Part shown: piece by piece, positions 1 to 13,226 of the stretch
Layout: the number at the start of each line of letters is the position of its first letter
Numbering within the stretch: the first letter of the stretch is position 1
Source of the DNA: Pseudevernia furfuracea
Taxonomy: Eukaryota; Ascomycota; Lecanoromycetes; Lecanorales; Parmeliaceae
Reading direction: 5' to 3'
NCBI GenBank assembly: GCA_022315425.1
Contig: JAIUPT010000033.1
Coordinates: 62,001-126,000 of the forward strand
DNA: 64,000 nucleotides
Program-made: the position numbers and the translations under genes
The notes under the pieces: generated by a model
Databases searched by the model: none
What the model saw: only the letters and a program-made list of their open reading frames with translations
What the model was told of the DNA's origin: nothing

Positions 1-736
1 TGAATCTAATCTTCAATTTTTCATCGGCCGGTACGCCCCGTGCCCGCAATGATGTGTACATTCGGTCTGGTCGGTTTAGAAAAGCCCCCAGCGAACGAAG
101 GAAGGAAATCCAGCGATAGTCTTCCCTCCAATCCAACGCCATTTTAAGACGAGACCCCCTTGCCTGGTTTTCTCGCTCATGTCCGTCAGGCGGTGTCGTG
201 TAGCTGAAATGAATGTTAATGTTGAAGGTATAAGTGCTTTTGGTAGAGGATAGGTCGGTGTATGATAGAAGTAATTGATTATTGAGCTCAGTCGAAAGAA
301 AGACTTTGTTGCCTGGCTGTCGAAAAGTGCGCGTCTGCGTGCGATTTTCAGGGGTTCATTGATCTCGAGGCCTGTGGTCGTGTAATTGTCTTATTATAGG
401 TACGGGCAGATATCTTATAATGAGCTAATCACCGTACTATAGGCCTCAGGCCGGTAGGATGCGTGGTTGTAATACTGTTTTTCAAAATTATATTATACGC
501 GTTATACGAAAGGTTTCCCAGCCAAAATGCTGAAGGTGTTTACCAAGCGTCTAGATTTGTATTAGTCACCCTACAAGGCAAGTTTTGACGGTCTTCGGTT
601 GCACATGCTCCTGCTAAAAATCTTTGTAGAAGGTTCACGAGTCTGTCTTCCTTTCTCTATCAGTATTCGAGATCGGTCTTTGTGATTTGTAAAATGTGAG
701 CTACCTGGGAATCATGTCTTCTTTCTTTCTGCAAGG
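1..736. other. Upstream intergenic stretch
   Basis: No coding signal is visible on either strand. The stretch lies upstream of the exchanger-type gene starting at 737 and includes an AT-rich patch around 485-510. It may hold that gene's promoter and the edge of a gene outside the window. Confidence 0.5.
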
Positions 737-2727
737 ATGAACGACTCCGCAGCAGTGGCAGCTTTGCCCTACCAAGAGCCAACCATTAATACCATCCTCG
801 TTCTCTCATCCTTTTTCATTCTTCTAAATGTCATAAACTATGTCCTGGACTGCGCCGTAGACTGCGTCCTTATTGGCCAAGTACTGATTGGGGTGGTCTT
901 CGGAACACCTGGTGCAAAATGGCTGGATAAGGGCACCGAACAAGTCATCGTCCAATTAGGATACCTCGGATTTCTCCTGCTGATCTATTAGGGCAGCTTG
1001 AACACCGATTTCAAGTCCCTGAAAGCGAATGCCAGTCTCTCCGTACTGGTGGCTTTGACATGCTTGCCGATTACCTTAGCTTTCTGTCTGCGAAGCCTCG
1101 CATCTACTACGCCCTTACAAGCATTTGCGGCAGGAGCAGCTCTCTGCTCCACGAGTCTAGGCACAACCTGCACCATCCTGAACACCAGCGGCTTGACCAA
1201 CACAAGACTTGGTACAGTGTTGATGAGCGCAGCTATGATGGATGACGTTGTTGGTCTCGTATTGGCTCAGGTCATCTCCAAATTAGGGTTGGGCCCCTCT
1301 TCTTTCCATGCCATTACTATAGTGAGACCCATTGTTGTCTCCATCGATCTGGGGCTCTCGGTGCTTTTGACTTGCCGTTATCTGGTCAAGCCTGTTTCAT
1401 CATTGATCTGTGGTCCAGGTGCAGCAGCCGTGATGCGTGCTATCCAGAAGAAGCCCGATGAGGCTGTATTGATTGCTCATACAGCTCTGCTCTTTGGAAT
1501 AATGGCAGCCTCAAGCTATGCAGGCACCTCAAATCTGTTTGCAGCTTACCTCGCTGGTGCGTCAATCAGCTGGTATTATTCCGAAGTAGCTCAACCGGGC
1601 GACGTCGAGAAGCGTGAGCGTATCGCCGTGGCTCAGTCAACGGCGACGGGATCGGTACAACATGCTGCCCATAACGAGAGTCATATTACCAAGAATGAGA
1701 TTCGGGAAGTTCCTAACGATGGGACGGACAGAAGCGAGCAGCTGGACACGCCCGGAGTCGCTAGTACTGGAGCAATCCAAGAGGCAGATGGACAAAACCT
1801 CAGGACAAAGCAGCCACAAGGCCTTTTGAGCGGAGCATTTATCTACAAGGAGTACATTGAGCAGCCTGTTGCAAGGATTTTGAACCCGTTCTTCTTTGCA
1901 AGTGCCGATAAGATCCATTTATGTTGGGTTAAAGCGCTGACTGCGTGTGTTAGGCTTCAATAGGGGTTTCGATTCCGACCACACGCATGTTCGCCGGTGC
2001 AGTGGTCTGGCGAGGCCTTGTCTTTACGATTTTGATTCTCATTGGGAAGCTTGTGACAGGCATCTGGCTCATCCGCATTGCTGTCCCCTCTGACAGTACC
2101 GCGACAGAGATCAAAGCGTTTCTAATCCGTTTGAGTGTGCCACAATGGAGCTGCTTCGGACTGGCAAGATCTGCAACGAGTTCCAAGTCAGAGGCGATGA
2201 ATACAGCCGAAAATTCAGGATCGAAAGCTATGCCTGACGTTTGCATCACTCTCACCACGTGTGGCGAAAAGCGTCCCCGGCAGTCCAGCGACAGACCCTC
2301 GCAAAGCACCTCTGCACAACCACGCAGCTGTGTAATCAATGAACCTCCACAAGTGACCGCTTCGATGACGAGGTCGCGCTCCTTATATCCCGCTTCTATC
2401 ATCGGAACAGCAATGATGGCTAGAGGCGAGATCGGACTTCTCATCGCAGCTTTAGCAGAGAGCATAGGGATCTTTGCGCCTCACAAAGAATCAGCAGCTC
2501 GAGAAGACAGTAGCTCGACAATCTATCTTGTGGTGATATGGGCAGTTGTCCTCTGTACTTTCATGGGTCCGGCATCGGTAGGCTTTTTGGTTCGAAGAGT
2601 CAAGGAGCTGCAGCGACAACGGCGAGAACATGGTGGGGGTGAAGATCCCTCGGGAGTATGGGGGTGCTATGATCTAAAGAAAGTTCTCCAAAGATTACAC
2701 AAGAATATCACACGGGAAATCACATGA
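737..2727 (+). pseudogene. Na+/H+ exchanger (CPA2-type cation/proton antiporter) with in-frame stop
   Basis: Two exons, 737-1897 and 1954-2727, encode a fungal sodium/hydrogen exchanger family membrane protein. It would exchange protons for Na+ or K+ across a membrane. Seen: repeated hydrophobic helices, the conserved stretch STSLGTTCTILNTSGLTNTR with the following MMDDVVGLV, and the segment SLYPASIIGTAMMARGEIG near the end. The reading frame is interrupted by a TAG at 989-991, exactly where relatives read straight through from the helix ending LLLIY into GSLNTDF; the frame is otherwise open on both sides. The intron 1898-1953 has a GC donor (GCAAGT), a CTGAC branch site at 1937-1941 and a TAG acceptor; without it FFFASIGVSIP cannot be read. 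A long hydrophilic loop (about 1580-1860) divides the helices, as in the family. Either a recent nonsense mutation, an assembly error or stop readthrough explains the TAG. The family assignment is firm; functional status is not. Confidence 0.75.
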
Positions 2728-3959
2728 CGATCGTCGTACCACACGCTTAGACCATTGGAGTAGGACCCGGCATGACAGGCGTGCTGTGGCAAATGAGTTG
2801 CCTCTTTGGTGGTACCTACCAGTACACCCACATCGGCCAATTTCTATCGGCTTGATACCCGTGGCTTCTTCAGGCTGCGCTGGTGGCAGGACCAAAGAGC
2901 AGATGGTCGAGCTGAGAAGCTCGTCATAAGATCATCATGATATCGTCCAGACTAGACATCAAGCTACGAGTATGACGGCACTCTTCTGGGGCACAAGCAT
3001 TCCACCAGGCAGGATCCATGGGCAACTTCCTGCAAGCGAAGTGACATCGCACGGGAGGGTCGGCCGACCCGCCTCTTCTCAATGCAAGCTAGAAGAGTTT
3101 TTAGTAGAAGCTGTCAACTGTTGGAATCCCAGTCCCCCGGTTCCCACCATGCATCCCGTCTTCATACATACATGATGCATGATGCATCCCGTCGTCGATT
3201 TATCTTCCCGAGGATCGTCAAGGAATTCTCCGAACTTTAAAGCGCGCCAATGAACAGAGCCTATTCAGACAGGGGTACCCCGCATCCTCAAGCAGGAACG
3301 AAAACCGATTGCTCTTGATACCACTATTATTGTTCGAGCCCAATTTGTTTGCAGACTGCAAGTGTAGCCAGGAATGACCACACTCAAACCAATACAGTTC
3401 TATGATCGTGGCGTTGGCCAGGCCCACAGCAGCCTCGACGCCTGCAAAGGGTCCTGACACGGGACATATCATCAGCACGGCTCGAACGGGACCATAGTTG
3501 GGAACGAATGCTAGAGGCAGGTACGGTACAGACTACAAAGAAGGGATCGATCTAGCATTAGCAAGCAACAACGTTTCCCCACCACCACTTCGAGATTAAT
3601 TCTCCGAATTCTTCAAACTACCATATATGCGACTCTAGCCTCGGTGCTAAGATCGATATTCGAGCACCAATGAGAACACAACGATGGAGACTGCTCTGGA
3701 TCTTGGAAGGGCGGCCGCTCGGACAAAGCCACATTCGATTGTCCACATCCCAAAGCGACCCCATGCATGACAGCTGCGTAACGATACAACCCATGCAATA
3801 CGCATTGGCCCTCCCGTGGTGTGCCATGCAGGGTCGCATTGATAAAAACACGACCTTCCCGCTCCTTTTCCCCTTTTCACCCCATGTCTGCAGCAGAAAT
3901 ACAACCGACTGCAATGACTGCACTGCGCCTGCATATTTGACGAACAATTTCCGCCCAAC
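2728..3959. other. Intergenic
   Basis: About 1.2 kb with only short, unconvincing reading frames on both strands. It contains a short ATGCAT-rich repeat near 3148-3190. Pyrimidine-rich sequence at about 3850-3880 precedes the next gene's start codon. Confidence 0.5.
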
Positions 3960-5328
3960 ATGAAGCAAGAGACCTTTGCTCCCCCTCCCGATGGGGATAT
4001 CGATCAAGGATGGGCGGTTCTGGCGGTTTGCTGGGCTTTCATCGCCTGTGCACTCATCTCGACGATGCTGCGCGTATGGGTACGTTCACGACTGACACGC
4101 AACTTGGGAGCGGACGATTATGTTGCAGTCGCCGCCATGGTAAGAAAGCGCTTCCCATGGTGTTGAGCAATCCTCATTCTCTGGCGCGCATTCATTGACA
4201 AATGACAACCTTGACCAGATGACGTCGGTAATCGGCGCGGGATTGGTTACGACCGAAGTTCTCAACGGACTGGGACGACATGAGTACTACTTGACTTCTG
4301 CGCAGCGAAGACTATTCCAGGCGGTCGGCTGGGCCGACTGGATCCAGACCTTCATCACTCTCGCCCTCATGAAAATCTCGATTTGCCTATTCCTTCTCCG
4401 CATTGTGGACACCAAGCACGTGGTCCGAGGGATGTACGCTCTCATGTCGTGCATTACTCTCTTCACCGCAGTGAGCGTCTTCTTGTTCGTCGGTGTCTGT
4501 AGACCTCTCAAAGCGTACTGGGACGTGGGCGTCAACGGAGTGTGTTTGTCGAATCATCAGGTCGAATCCGTCATCCTTGCGCAGGGCAGTAAGTCAACTT
4601 GCAAGCAGTAACCACGCAGGCTTTGTATTCTGACCGCAGACGTCAACAGTCCTTTCTGTCATCTCCGACCTCATACTTGCCGCACTTCCAGCCATCTTCC
4701 TACGGAATATCCAGATCGGACTACGGACTAAAGTGGGGTTGTGCCTTCTAATGGGGCTGGGTGTCTTGTGCGTGGGCTGGCATAGTATACAATTCTCTTC
4801 TCGCTGACAACACGTAGGACCGCCATCTGTTGTGCGGTTCGGACCGCTTTATCTGGCTTCACGACTAACCCAGACTTGACTTGTGAGTTGCTGCGACCTC
4901 TCGATTTGGAGGAAAAACCAAGCTGACAGTAACAGGGGCTGCCACAACAAGCGTGGGCTGGAGACTGTGAGCAAGATGATACATGTTTGCTGGAAAACCT
5001 AGACCTCGAGCTAATCATTCCTAGACCCGAAGTCAACATCGGCATCGTCTGCGCCAACGCGCCAATCATGCGCCCTCTCTACCTATTCTTCCGCGGCAGA
5101 CTAGCGTCGCAAATACGATCAAACACTGGGGCCGTCAGCAAAGAGGGCGTGTGGCCAAACAACACCCCACGCGCTGCGATGTCGCCAGCTTGGAGAGACG
5201 AGTCGAACGATCCTAGTGTGGGTGATACCAGTGTGAGTTTGGAGATGGGCCTGCATCCGCATGACAGCGTCCAGCCGCAGAGCCCACTGAAGGAAAAGCC
5301 TTATTTCATGATGGGTGGTGGGCGCTGA
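3960..5328 (+). CDS. Pth11-like / rhodopsin-domain fungal integral membrane protein
   Basis: Six exons, 3960-4139, 4219-4588, 4650-4767, 4818-4882, 4936-4966 and 5025-5328, join into a clean 355-residue protein. Seen: about seven hydrophobic segments; the family pattern of an N-terminal helix followed by RVWVRSRLTRNLGADDY; GLGRHEYYLT; a tryptophan-containing helix with KISICLFLLRI; and the later LCLLMGLGVL and VCANAPIMRPLY stretches. This is the layout of fungal rhodopsin-domain (Pth11-related) proteins, which lie in the plasma membrane and in some fungi sense surfaces or ligands through G proteins. The CFEM cysteine domain of true Pth11 is absent. Introns are 50-79 nt; the last has a good branch site (CTAAT) just before its acceptor. 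The C-terminal tail of about 75 residues is hydrophilic and probably cytosolic. The ligand is unknown. Confidence 0.8.
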
Positions 5329-6722
5329 TGGATTCCTTGTTGTGGAATGATTGGCCTGCACGAAGATCTATCTGGGCGATGACTACTGTATGATAACGAA
5401 AAATAAGGCTCTTCCCTTTCATATGATGGTTGTTGATTCGGCCCTTGAGCTTTTTCCAAGACATTGCGACTGCCTACCGAAAGCAGGGCGTGTTTTTTCC
5501 CCGTCTCAAAAACCCCAGCTTGGTAGGTATGCGACGCAAACCTGCTAGGAAAAGTGACAGCAGAGAGGGCTCTCGCGTCTTTACATCTGTGCATGAATAC
5601 GGTTATCAGGCCAGACAAAGGAGCTGTAGGATGCTAACAGGGATACGATTACAACGCAGAGAGATCGAAGTACCGTGCCCTCTCAGCTTGAAAAACTCCA
5701 TCTCTAAATTCCTGACGCCTATGACCAATCAACGGGAGATGTAGGCAGGAGGTGGCTACAATCGCCGGCTCGCTACCCCAGAACAAAAAAGCGGCAGTTC
5801 TAATAAGGCGCTGCAAGGCTCGCGCTTTCATGTCGGGTTTGGGCATCAATCCGGACCAGTGACGGTGGTGGTGGTGATTGTGGATGGCACATATGGAAAG
5901 GGAACATGAGGGAAGATGCTTGACCGGTGCTGTTTTAGCAGACTTTCCGACGACTATTGTACTGCCCAGGTTACAGACCAGGAGTCCGGAAACCTTAACA
6001 TGAGTGGGGGCAACGGGGCCCGCCCAAGCTTGACTTCGACTGAGGATTATGTTGGTCAAGCATGGGGGGTTGAGGCAAAGGAGGTGACCAAGATTAGAGG
6101 GAACGAGCCTACAGTTTGACGGGAGAAGGGAGAAGGCGGATTGGCAACAAAAAGAATTACTCCAAAAGATTTGACCAGAAAATCAGGAGAGCTTGCGGGA
6201 TAGACCTTTTCGAAACGAGCTTGCAAGAAATCCGTTTTCAGCGAGAGGCTTAATTAACACCCTAGGTATTTGGCATTGGGCATTCTGTACAGGTGACGTT
6301 CCGTTGCCACCACCATCACAAAGATCAAAGAATCTATGGGGTTGGTGGGTTGTCGATGCGAGCGGCTAACGTTTCGGACCTTGAATTGACCTCTTGGTAT
6401 GATTGTTGAGTGAGAGGGGCAACGGGGCAATGGTTTAGGGGGTTAATGGGGCAACCTTTGCTCCGTCTCTGAAGCAGCGACTACGACCAAAAGAGAGAAT
6501 GATGATGATGATGATCCGAGGTCTTGGCGGACTAAAGTTCCTCCGCCGGGTCAACATCCATGTGCCGCATACCCGAACGAGGCTACTACCTTATACATAT
6601 TGAACACTCTCACACTTATCTCACTCATTTCACTTTGCTTCTTTTCCTTCCCCAGAAGATTAAGTGACAAAACGACGGAGAAGGCTTCTAGCGCCTTACT
6701 GAAAATACAACCTTGACGAAAA
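5329..6722. other. Intergenic
   Basis: About 1.4 kb with no supported gene. It holds the 3' end of the membrane-protein gene and the upstream region of the carotenoid oxygenase gene. A short run of GATGAT repeats lies near 6499-6515. Confidence 0.5.
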
Positions 6723-8555
6723 ATGACCATCCCGGACGAAGAACTCAAAGCGCCCAACGCTCCTCACGGCGTCGCAAGCGCTACAAAATCATACAATGAT
6801 TGGCCAAATGATGCTGGAGTACGTAGAATATTTCCATACCCTTTAGACTATCGGCTGAATCTTCCCCCCCCAGTTCGAAACCTTCCATGAAGAAACGGAT
6901 CCCGTTGAGCTCAAAGTCTCTGGCAGAATCCCAGCCTATGCTGCGTAAGCCCCCCTCAAGAGACTCTGGCATCCACGAAAGACTGAAACCTTCTTAGAGG
7001 TGTTCTCTACCGCACGGGACCTGGCGGTCATCAAGTCGCCACCTCCAAAAACAAAACCTTCGCGGTATCGCACTGGTTCGATGGGTTTTCCCAAACCCAC
7101 CGCTTCGAGCTCTTCCCCCCACCAGAGGGACGGTTCATCACACGCGTAAAGTATAACTCACGTCACACTTGCGACAAACTCGTTGAGAAAATACGCCATT
7201 CTGGAGAAATGGCCATCACATCGTTCGGTCAGCAACCAGACCCCTGCGAGTCGTTTTTCAAGAAAGTCATGAGCTCCTTCCAAGTAGCAACGTCGGGTGG
7301 CAGCAAGGCGGCCTCGGATGTGAACGTTGGGGTGACGATCAAAGCAAACATGCCGGTACCCGAAGAGTTGGCCCGGAGAGAAAAGGCACGGCCCGAATCA
7401 GCTGACACTTCTTCCTCCAAAATCAACAGCCTCTGGCTCAAGACCGATAACGCCTCTCTCCAATGCATCGACCCCACCACCCTTGAACCAATCGACGCCG
7501 TGCGCCAGCCAAAACTCCACGCAGACCTCAAGGGACCCTTGACAGGCGCCCACTCCCGCACAGACCCCATCACAGGAGATTGGTACAATTACAATCTCGA
7601 AACTGGTCGGCAAGCAACGTATCGAGTCTTCTCTGTGTCCGCTAAGACCGGGAAGGCTACCATCCTAGCTACCATCACCGGCGGACCGATCAAAGCGGCA
7701 TACCTCCATTCCATCATGCTAACAGAGCGCTACGTGATTCTCTGTATATTTGACGCCTACTACGTCAAAGGCGGAGCCAAAATCCTTTGGACGAGGAACC
7801 TGCTAGATGCCATGGAATTCGATCCAAACAAAAAGAACCTCTGGCTCGTAGTCGACCGACGGCACGGCCAGGGCCTCGTCGGGACCTATGAATCGGACCC
7901 GTTCTTCGCCTTCCACCCGGTCAACGCCTGGGAGCAAGCCTCCGAAACCGAGAGCGGCAAAGTCGACATCGTCGCCGACGTCCCCACCTACCCGAACCTC
8001 GACATCCTCAAGCGCTTCTACTACCACAACATGAAAGGGACCTCCCCCTCCGCTCTCAACTACGTCGACGGCAAAGGCCAAACGTGCAAAGCGTCCCTGA
8101 CGCGCTTCAAGCTCACCGACGTCGGCAGCACCACGATACCCGTAACGGGCAAACCCGGAAAAATCACTGCACTGTTCGCCGCTGCGAAAGAAGACACGCC
8201 CGAACTCCCCACCTTCAACCCCCGATACGCCACCAAGCCGAGCCGCTACATCTACGGCGTCTGCGACCGCGGCAACTCGACGTTCCTCGACGGACTCATC
8301 AAATACGACAGCGAGACGAAAACGTCCGTCGCGCGGGTCAGACATGCGCAGTCGCCGGGTGAGCCGATATTCCTGGCCGATCCGGAGGGGAAAGCGGAGG
8401 ATGACGGGGTCTGTTTGAGCGTGGTGCTGGATGGGACGAAGGGGAGGAGTTATCTGTTGGTGTTGGACGCGGGGACGTTTGAGGAGGTGGGGAGGGCGGA
8501 GATGGAGACGGTGGTGCCGTTTGGGTTTCATGGGAGTCATGTTGCTTGTTTGTAG
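6723..8555 (+). CDS. Carotenoid oxygenase (RPE65 / torulene-cleaving dioxygenase family)
   Basis: Three exons, 6723-6818, 6874-6944 and 6998-8555, give a 574-residue protein. The family cleaves the polyene chain of carotenoids or related molecules with a ferrous iron held by four histidines. Seen: the N-terminal signature NDWPNDAG then AAGVLYRTGPG; HWFDGFSQTHRFE; and candidate iron-ligand histidines in GAHSRTDP (about residue 240), YLHSIMLTERYVIL (about 292), FFAFHPVNAWE (about 360) and the terminal FGFHGSH (about 568). Length fits fungal members, which include torulene dioxygenase (neurosporaxanthin route) and retinal-forming enzymes; the N-terminus looks closer to the torulene-cleaving group, but that is judgement rather than alignment. 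No phytoene synthase/cyclase, desaturase or opsin gene lies beside it here. Both introns (55 and 53 nt) have GT donors and pyrimidine-rich ends. Confidence 0.85.
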
Positions 8556-10420
8556 TTTAGCGAAGCATAGGATAGGATAGGTCAGCACGTGGGGAGACAA
8601 TGAGGGCATTGTATGCAGCCTAAGGCTATGGCGACTCTGGAGAACTTACATTGGCCCAGTCCAGTAGCTAAGCAGCTAATCATAGACCAAGCCACCGTTT
8701 GACGTATAGTCCTTGTTCAGTCCGATAGTCAAGGGATAATGTGAGCACGGTGGTGAAGTCAAACCATGATTCGAAAGGGGGAGCCCAATGGAGTGTACAG
8801 ATTCTTCTTACACCGGGAGAGAATTCGAAGAGGAGGAATCCATGGGTAATGCACGGTAGCGGGCAAGACCCAATTGGGCTAAGGCGAAGGATGCGATGAT
8901 AAGGAAGAAGTGTTTCCTAAAGATATACTAGACAACCTAATGATTTATCAGTGCACCCGATCATCGCCTATTACCGTGGCATCGATCTTCCAGCCCTATG
9001 ACGTGTTAGAATTGAATGAGCCAGGCGCCACATTCTGCATGTGCGTTGTTCCATGTTGGCAAGATGTATAGAAAAAGAGTATGCAGGGATGGAATGACTC
9101 TGGGCTCCAACTACCGGCCCCAAAATCCCTCAGCTAATGAAACATTTCCTTGGTCTCAGATCGAAGATAAGAAGTGTCAATGGTGTATGGTAGAGTGCAC
9201 AGCGAATGAATCAGGCAGGCCAGTGCGACTGCCAGACACCGAAAAGCTGGCAGACCAATAGAAACCAGAGGGGGGCGCACACCTTGAGAGCGTGAGGGCT
9301 GCAAGGCTGCTGTGGCTGCAGCGCCGATGGTTTTGAGGGTGGTGGTGGTGTTGGTGGTGGTCGCCGTTCTGAAACAAACAGCGGTCCAGGCAGGCAACGG
9401 ACCGGTAGCCATAGTATGGCAAGAATAGGCTAGCGATCCTTTTGAGAGGCTCTACAACTTGCAACCTCGAGTGCTCCCCAGTCACGTCAGGTCAAGTCAA
9501 GTCAAGACACTGGGCAACAACAGGCATTGAAAGGCGGGTCTATCCCATTTGGCAAGTCATGACTTAGGTGCGCTCACCGAGGACCTCCGATGTCAGACTA
9601 TTCTCATCTTGTAAGAGACGGTAAGGAAGGGTGGTGCTCGTGCAGCAACTCCGCCTCTTTGCTGCCGGTAGCCAAAGTCTTGGGTGCATTAGAGCAGCCT
9701 TATGGCTGCCATGTGTTGGCAGATGCATTTCGGTGGGCATCTGTCTTGGCGTTTGATCTACTCCGGCAGAGCAGGAGATGTAAGATATAAGTGTATGAGA
9801 TGGATGAATGTCAGGTATGAATGGTTGAAAGATGAAGGGCTATCTGTCGGTGAGTTGGCCATTCGTATTTCATTTCATACATTCATAGGGAGGAAGAGTT
9901 GGTGGAGTGGCGGAGCAATTTCTCAGTTCTCACCAGTTCTCACCAGTTCTCTGGGGGGTTAAGGGTCACTAAGCCTTACAGTAGGTGAAGGGAGTGGGCA
10001 GTTCAGAGATTCCTTGGGCTGATGTAGCTGCAGTGCTGCACGTCATTCTTGCCACCAGGGCCAATGAAATCATCCCTCTGCCGAGTCGCGCGGGCTGGGC
10101 CTCTAATTAGAGTGAACTCCTCTAAGGCTCTAAGGCTCTAAAAAGGAGTCTTATTATTAAAGTTTTCGAGGCGAAAAGAATGAACATAGCTTTACTTACT
10201 GATGCTGTGTCATGTTCAGCCTCAGTCCCTCTCAGTCCCTCTCACACCCATCTTTCCTTTTACTCATTATTCCATCTCTACCAGCCTGACCTTCTTCTTC
10301 TCCTTCTCCTTCTCCTTCCCCTCCCCCCCCCCAAATCATCATGCCCCGTGATGAGCTTGCATCCTCATCAGCTCTTCCAATTATTCCTTACGGTCGGCGC
10401 ATATACTCACGAGCAGCACC
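8556..10420. other. Intergenic
   Basis: About 1.9 kb without a credible gene. It contains GGTGGTGGTGTT-like triplet runs (about 9340-9360), short TCAAG repeats near 9488-9510, and a strongly CT-rich tract (about 10280-10335) typical of a core promoter just upstream of the next gene. Confidence 0.5.
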
Positions 10421-12330
10421 ATGGCAGAAATCGGGTATGCCCACCCATCTGGCAGATATGGGGAGGGAAAGCATTCCAGCGTCACAGCTAATGCCATGCG
10501 ACACAGCATCGTAGCCTCCATCATCGGGGTCGCGGGTGCCGGTTTCCGCCTCTCTCTCATCCTCAACGCCGTCGGATCCGAGATATCGAATGCTGAATGC
10601 GACATTCACAGCATCGCCAAGGGAATCTCCCTCTTCTCCCTCATGCTCAAGCAAGTCGGCAAGACCATGGAGGAAGGGAAGACCGTCGCATCACAGAGCG
10701 CCATAGAGACTGCGACGGAGATCAGGGACCAAAGCCAAGTGGTATTCGATGAGATAAAGAACATGGTGGATTTGGCGCAAGCGAGAGACGATCAGGGCAA
10801 TCTTCGATCCATCACAATAGCGCAAAGGGTCAAATGGTGTTTCAAGAAACGAAAGGTGCAGTATTTGTTGGGTCAGCTCGAGTCGCTCAAGTTGAGTTTG
10901 TCCATCATGCTTCAAATCTTGCAAATGGGTAAAGCCATCGCTGCGACACGGTAAGCCACACACACAGATCTACTTTACACCCGAGTCTACTGGATCTATG
11001 CTGAACCGTTCATAGTGAGGACCCTTCGAGAGCGCCCCTGACAGAGCACACCATGAGGCAAGACCGTGCCGAGATACAGAATATGATCGTGGTTCAACAC
11101 TGGTCCTTAGTAGAGCTACGGAAGCTGTATGAATTGGCTGAAACCGAATCCAAAGAAGAGACAAAGAGTCCGACCATCGAAGATCCACCACCAAGTTACG
11201 ACGTAGCTGGAAATGCTCAGACAAGCTACTACGAAGAACAAGCTTCAAACGGGGACCGTGACCGACGGCTCTCAATCCAAGGGCCGTCAGTGCCGGAGAA
11301 AATACCAAACGACTCACAAGCGATGGTCAAGTTCGAAGAAAAGCCACTCCAACAACTGGACCGGCAATTTACACTTGCTCTAACTCGAGAAAACCAGGCT
11401 TTAGGTGCGCCTGTCTACGACATTGTCAATCATCTACTGCACGAATGGACGAAAATCCCGGACCCGGAAGCGCGGCCATCGCCACGTCCATCGCCCCCAA
11501 ACAGTCGGGGAAATCCTTCACCACCAACTAGTCGGAAAAACTCCAGCGCGAACCCCAGCGGAAAACCCAGCTACTACGAAAGCGATGAGGATACTTCAGA
11601 TTCCGAATTCGAGCGGTCGGAGGACATCGGAGGACGCTACATAGAGGGACCACGCAAGGGCGTTGAGAAGAACGTCCGTTTCAGAGCCCGAGTCGAAAGC
11701 GATGAAGAGGAAAAAGATCATTACCGCTCACGAAGACGAGCTCCAAAGAAGCATATTCTACACTCCGAAGATGACACATCCTCCGACACTGAGTCCGAAG
11801 TCTCACCACCTCCACCCGCCCCTGGGTCTCGCCGAAGCAGTGATAGCAGCAATGTGCCCTACTCACGAGACGGTCCCGAGCGTCGCCCTAGACCATATTC
11901 AGGCCGGAGCAATGGACCCGAAAACGCAGGCAGACCTGTTCTCCGCGGAATGTCCCAACCATCTATACCACAAGGCAGACCATTGCCAAATCAGCCATGG
12001 CAACCGACGCCCCCTATCCCAGCCGGCCTTCGACCCCAACAATCTTACGGTCCACCCGGTGGTCCTCCTCGCATGCCAAACGGCAGCCCATACGTTCCCG
12101 CCGGCTACATGGGCCAATCGCCCCAGCCTGGAAACTATTTCCCACCGCAACAGCAAAGACCACCAGGACCTCCCATGCCGCCTCGACAACAGAGCCATCG
12201 CGACAAAGAGAAAAGACGCAGTGCGGAGAAAGATGCAAGTAGTGCGAGCAAGAATTTGAGGAGAGGCCTCTTTGGAGGCGCGGCAGTGGCAGGGATTTTG
12301 GATCTGCTGCAAGGATTGGATGGCTTGTGA
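10421..12330 (+). CDS. Protein with fungal STAND-type helical N-terminal domain and disordered tail
   Basis: Two exons, 10421-10950 and 11016-12330, give 614 residues. The first 180 residues are helical, with SIVASIIGVAGAGFRLSLIL and periodic hydrophobics, like the N-terminal domain found on many fungal NACHT and STAND proteins and on small stand-alone proteins. No nucleotide-binding domain follows. From about residue 400 the sequence turns into a serine, proline, arginine and glutamine-rich region that is probably disordered. The last 25 residues return to a short conserved-looking motif, LRRGLFGGAAVAGILDLLQG, preceded by a basic KEKRRSAEKD stretch. The intron (65 nt) has a GTAAGC donor. The gene is followed on the same strand by the patatin-like gene 0.9 kb away. 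Function is unknown; a signalling or scaffold role is inferred only from the domain. Confidence 0.65.
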
Positions 12331-13226
12331 TTGATATCTGGACTGGTTGTAAAACAAGCATGGATAGATCACGATGATGCATGATGATGCATGCAAATGA
12401 TACCATGAGCGATGAGTGTTTCGGTGGTATAAGAAAACGATTCACGGCTGACATTCAGAGAATGATTCACGGCTTGCATTCACGGCTCACGGGCCCGGTG
12501 GATTGGGGAGGCCCTTGTCATGTACCATCATCTTTATATGTCTACGAGACACGAATTTCCTACTATGTCCTTAATATCATTACTAGCAATAGACCCTCTG
12601 GTTCCCAACAAATTCTCGTCCTGCCGCTGAATAGCATTTCTCCAAATCGAGCTTACATGAGGCTTCGCAAGTATTGGATTGACCGGAAGCCGGTCATGAT
12701 GTCCACTCCGTAGTCTAGTAATTCTGCCTCGTACGCAAAATCTTGGGAAGTGAGAAAAGCTGTGGCATAGCCACAATGGCCGCGTTTCCGATTGGGTCAG
12801 ACCCGGCGTATCCATCTTGACAAGAAATTAGCTTTCAACACACCTTCCCGAAAGCTCTTGATCACTCCGGAGCAAGAATCTGCAGTTACGTCAAAACCGT
12901 CAAGGAAAGATAGCTATCAAAGATCTGTTAGGCTTCATTCGATAGCGGGCGCCGCCTTGGCCTTGTGTGTTCTTGAGCCTCGGCCTCGGCGCCATCCTAA
13001 AGGCTACAACCGCTCCACCAAGGATTCAAGTTGATCCTCTCTGGCCATTAGTCGCATCAGTCGTCCGAAGATTATCTACACGAACCGAGGGATCATATTT
13101 TACACAAATTGCGGTAGCATCCTTTGAAAGGATCAAGAAACGCCATCCTCCGAGTCGCATTGCGAACCGTCTTCCGCTTTCCCAGAGCACACATAGAGGG
13201 TCTACGGTTTGGAAACAGCGGTGGAG
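12331..13226. other. Intergenic
   Basis: About 0.9 kb between two genes on the same strand. No coding signal is convincing. A small ATGATGCATG repeat lies at 12373-12395. Confidence 0.5.

Noticed and set aside
3218..3478. 86-codon minus-strand frame
   Set aside because: No conserved features and atypical composition; considered a chance frame.
9134..9485. Overlapping histidine- and threonine-rich minus-strand frames
   Set aside because: Caused by a GGTGGTGTT triplet run; no supporting gene structure.
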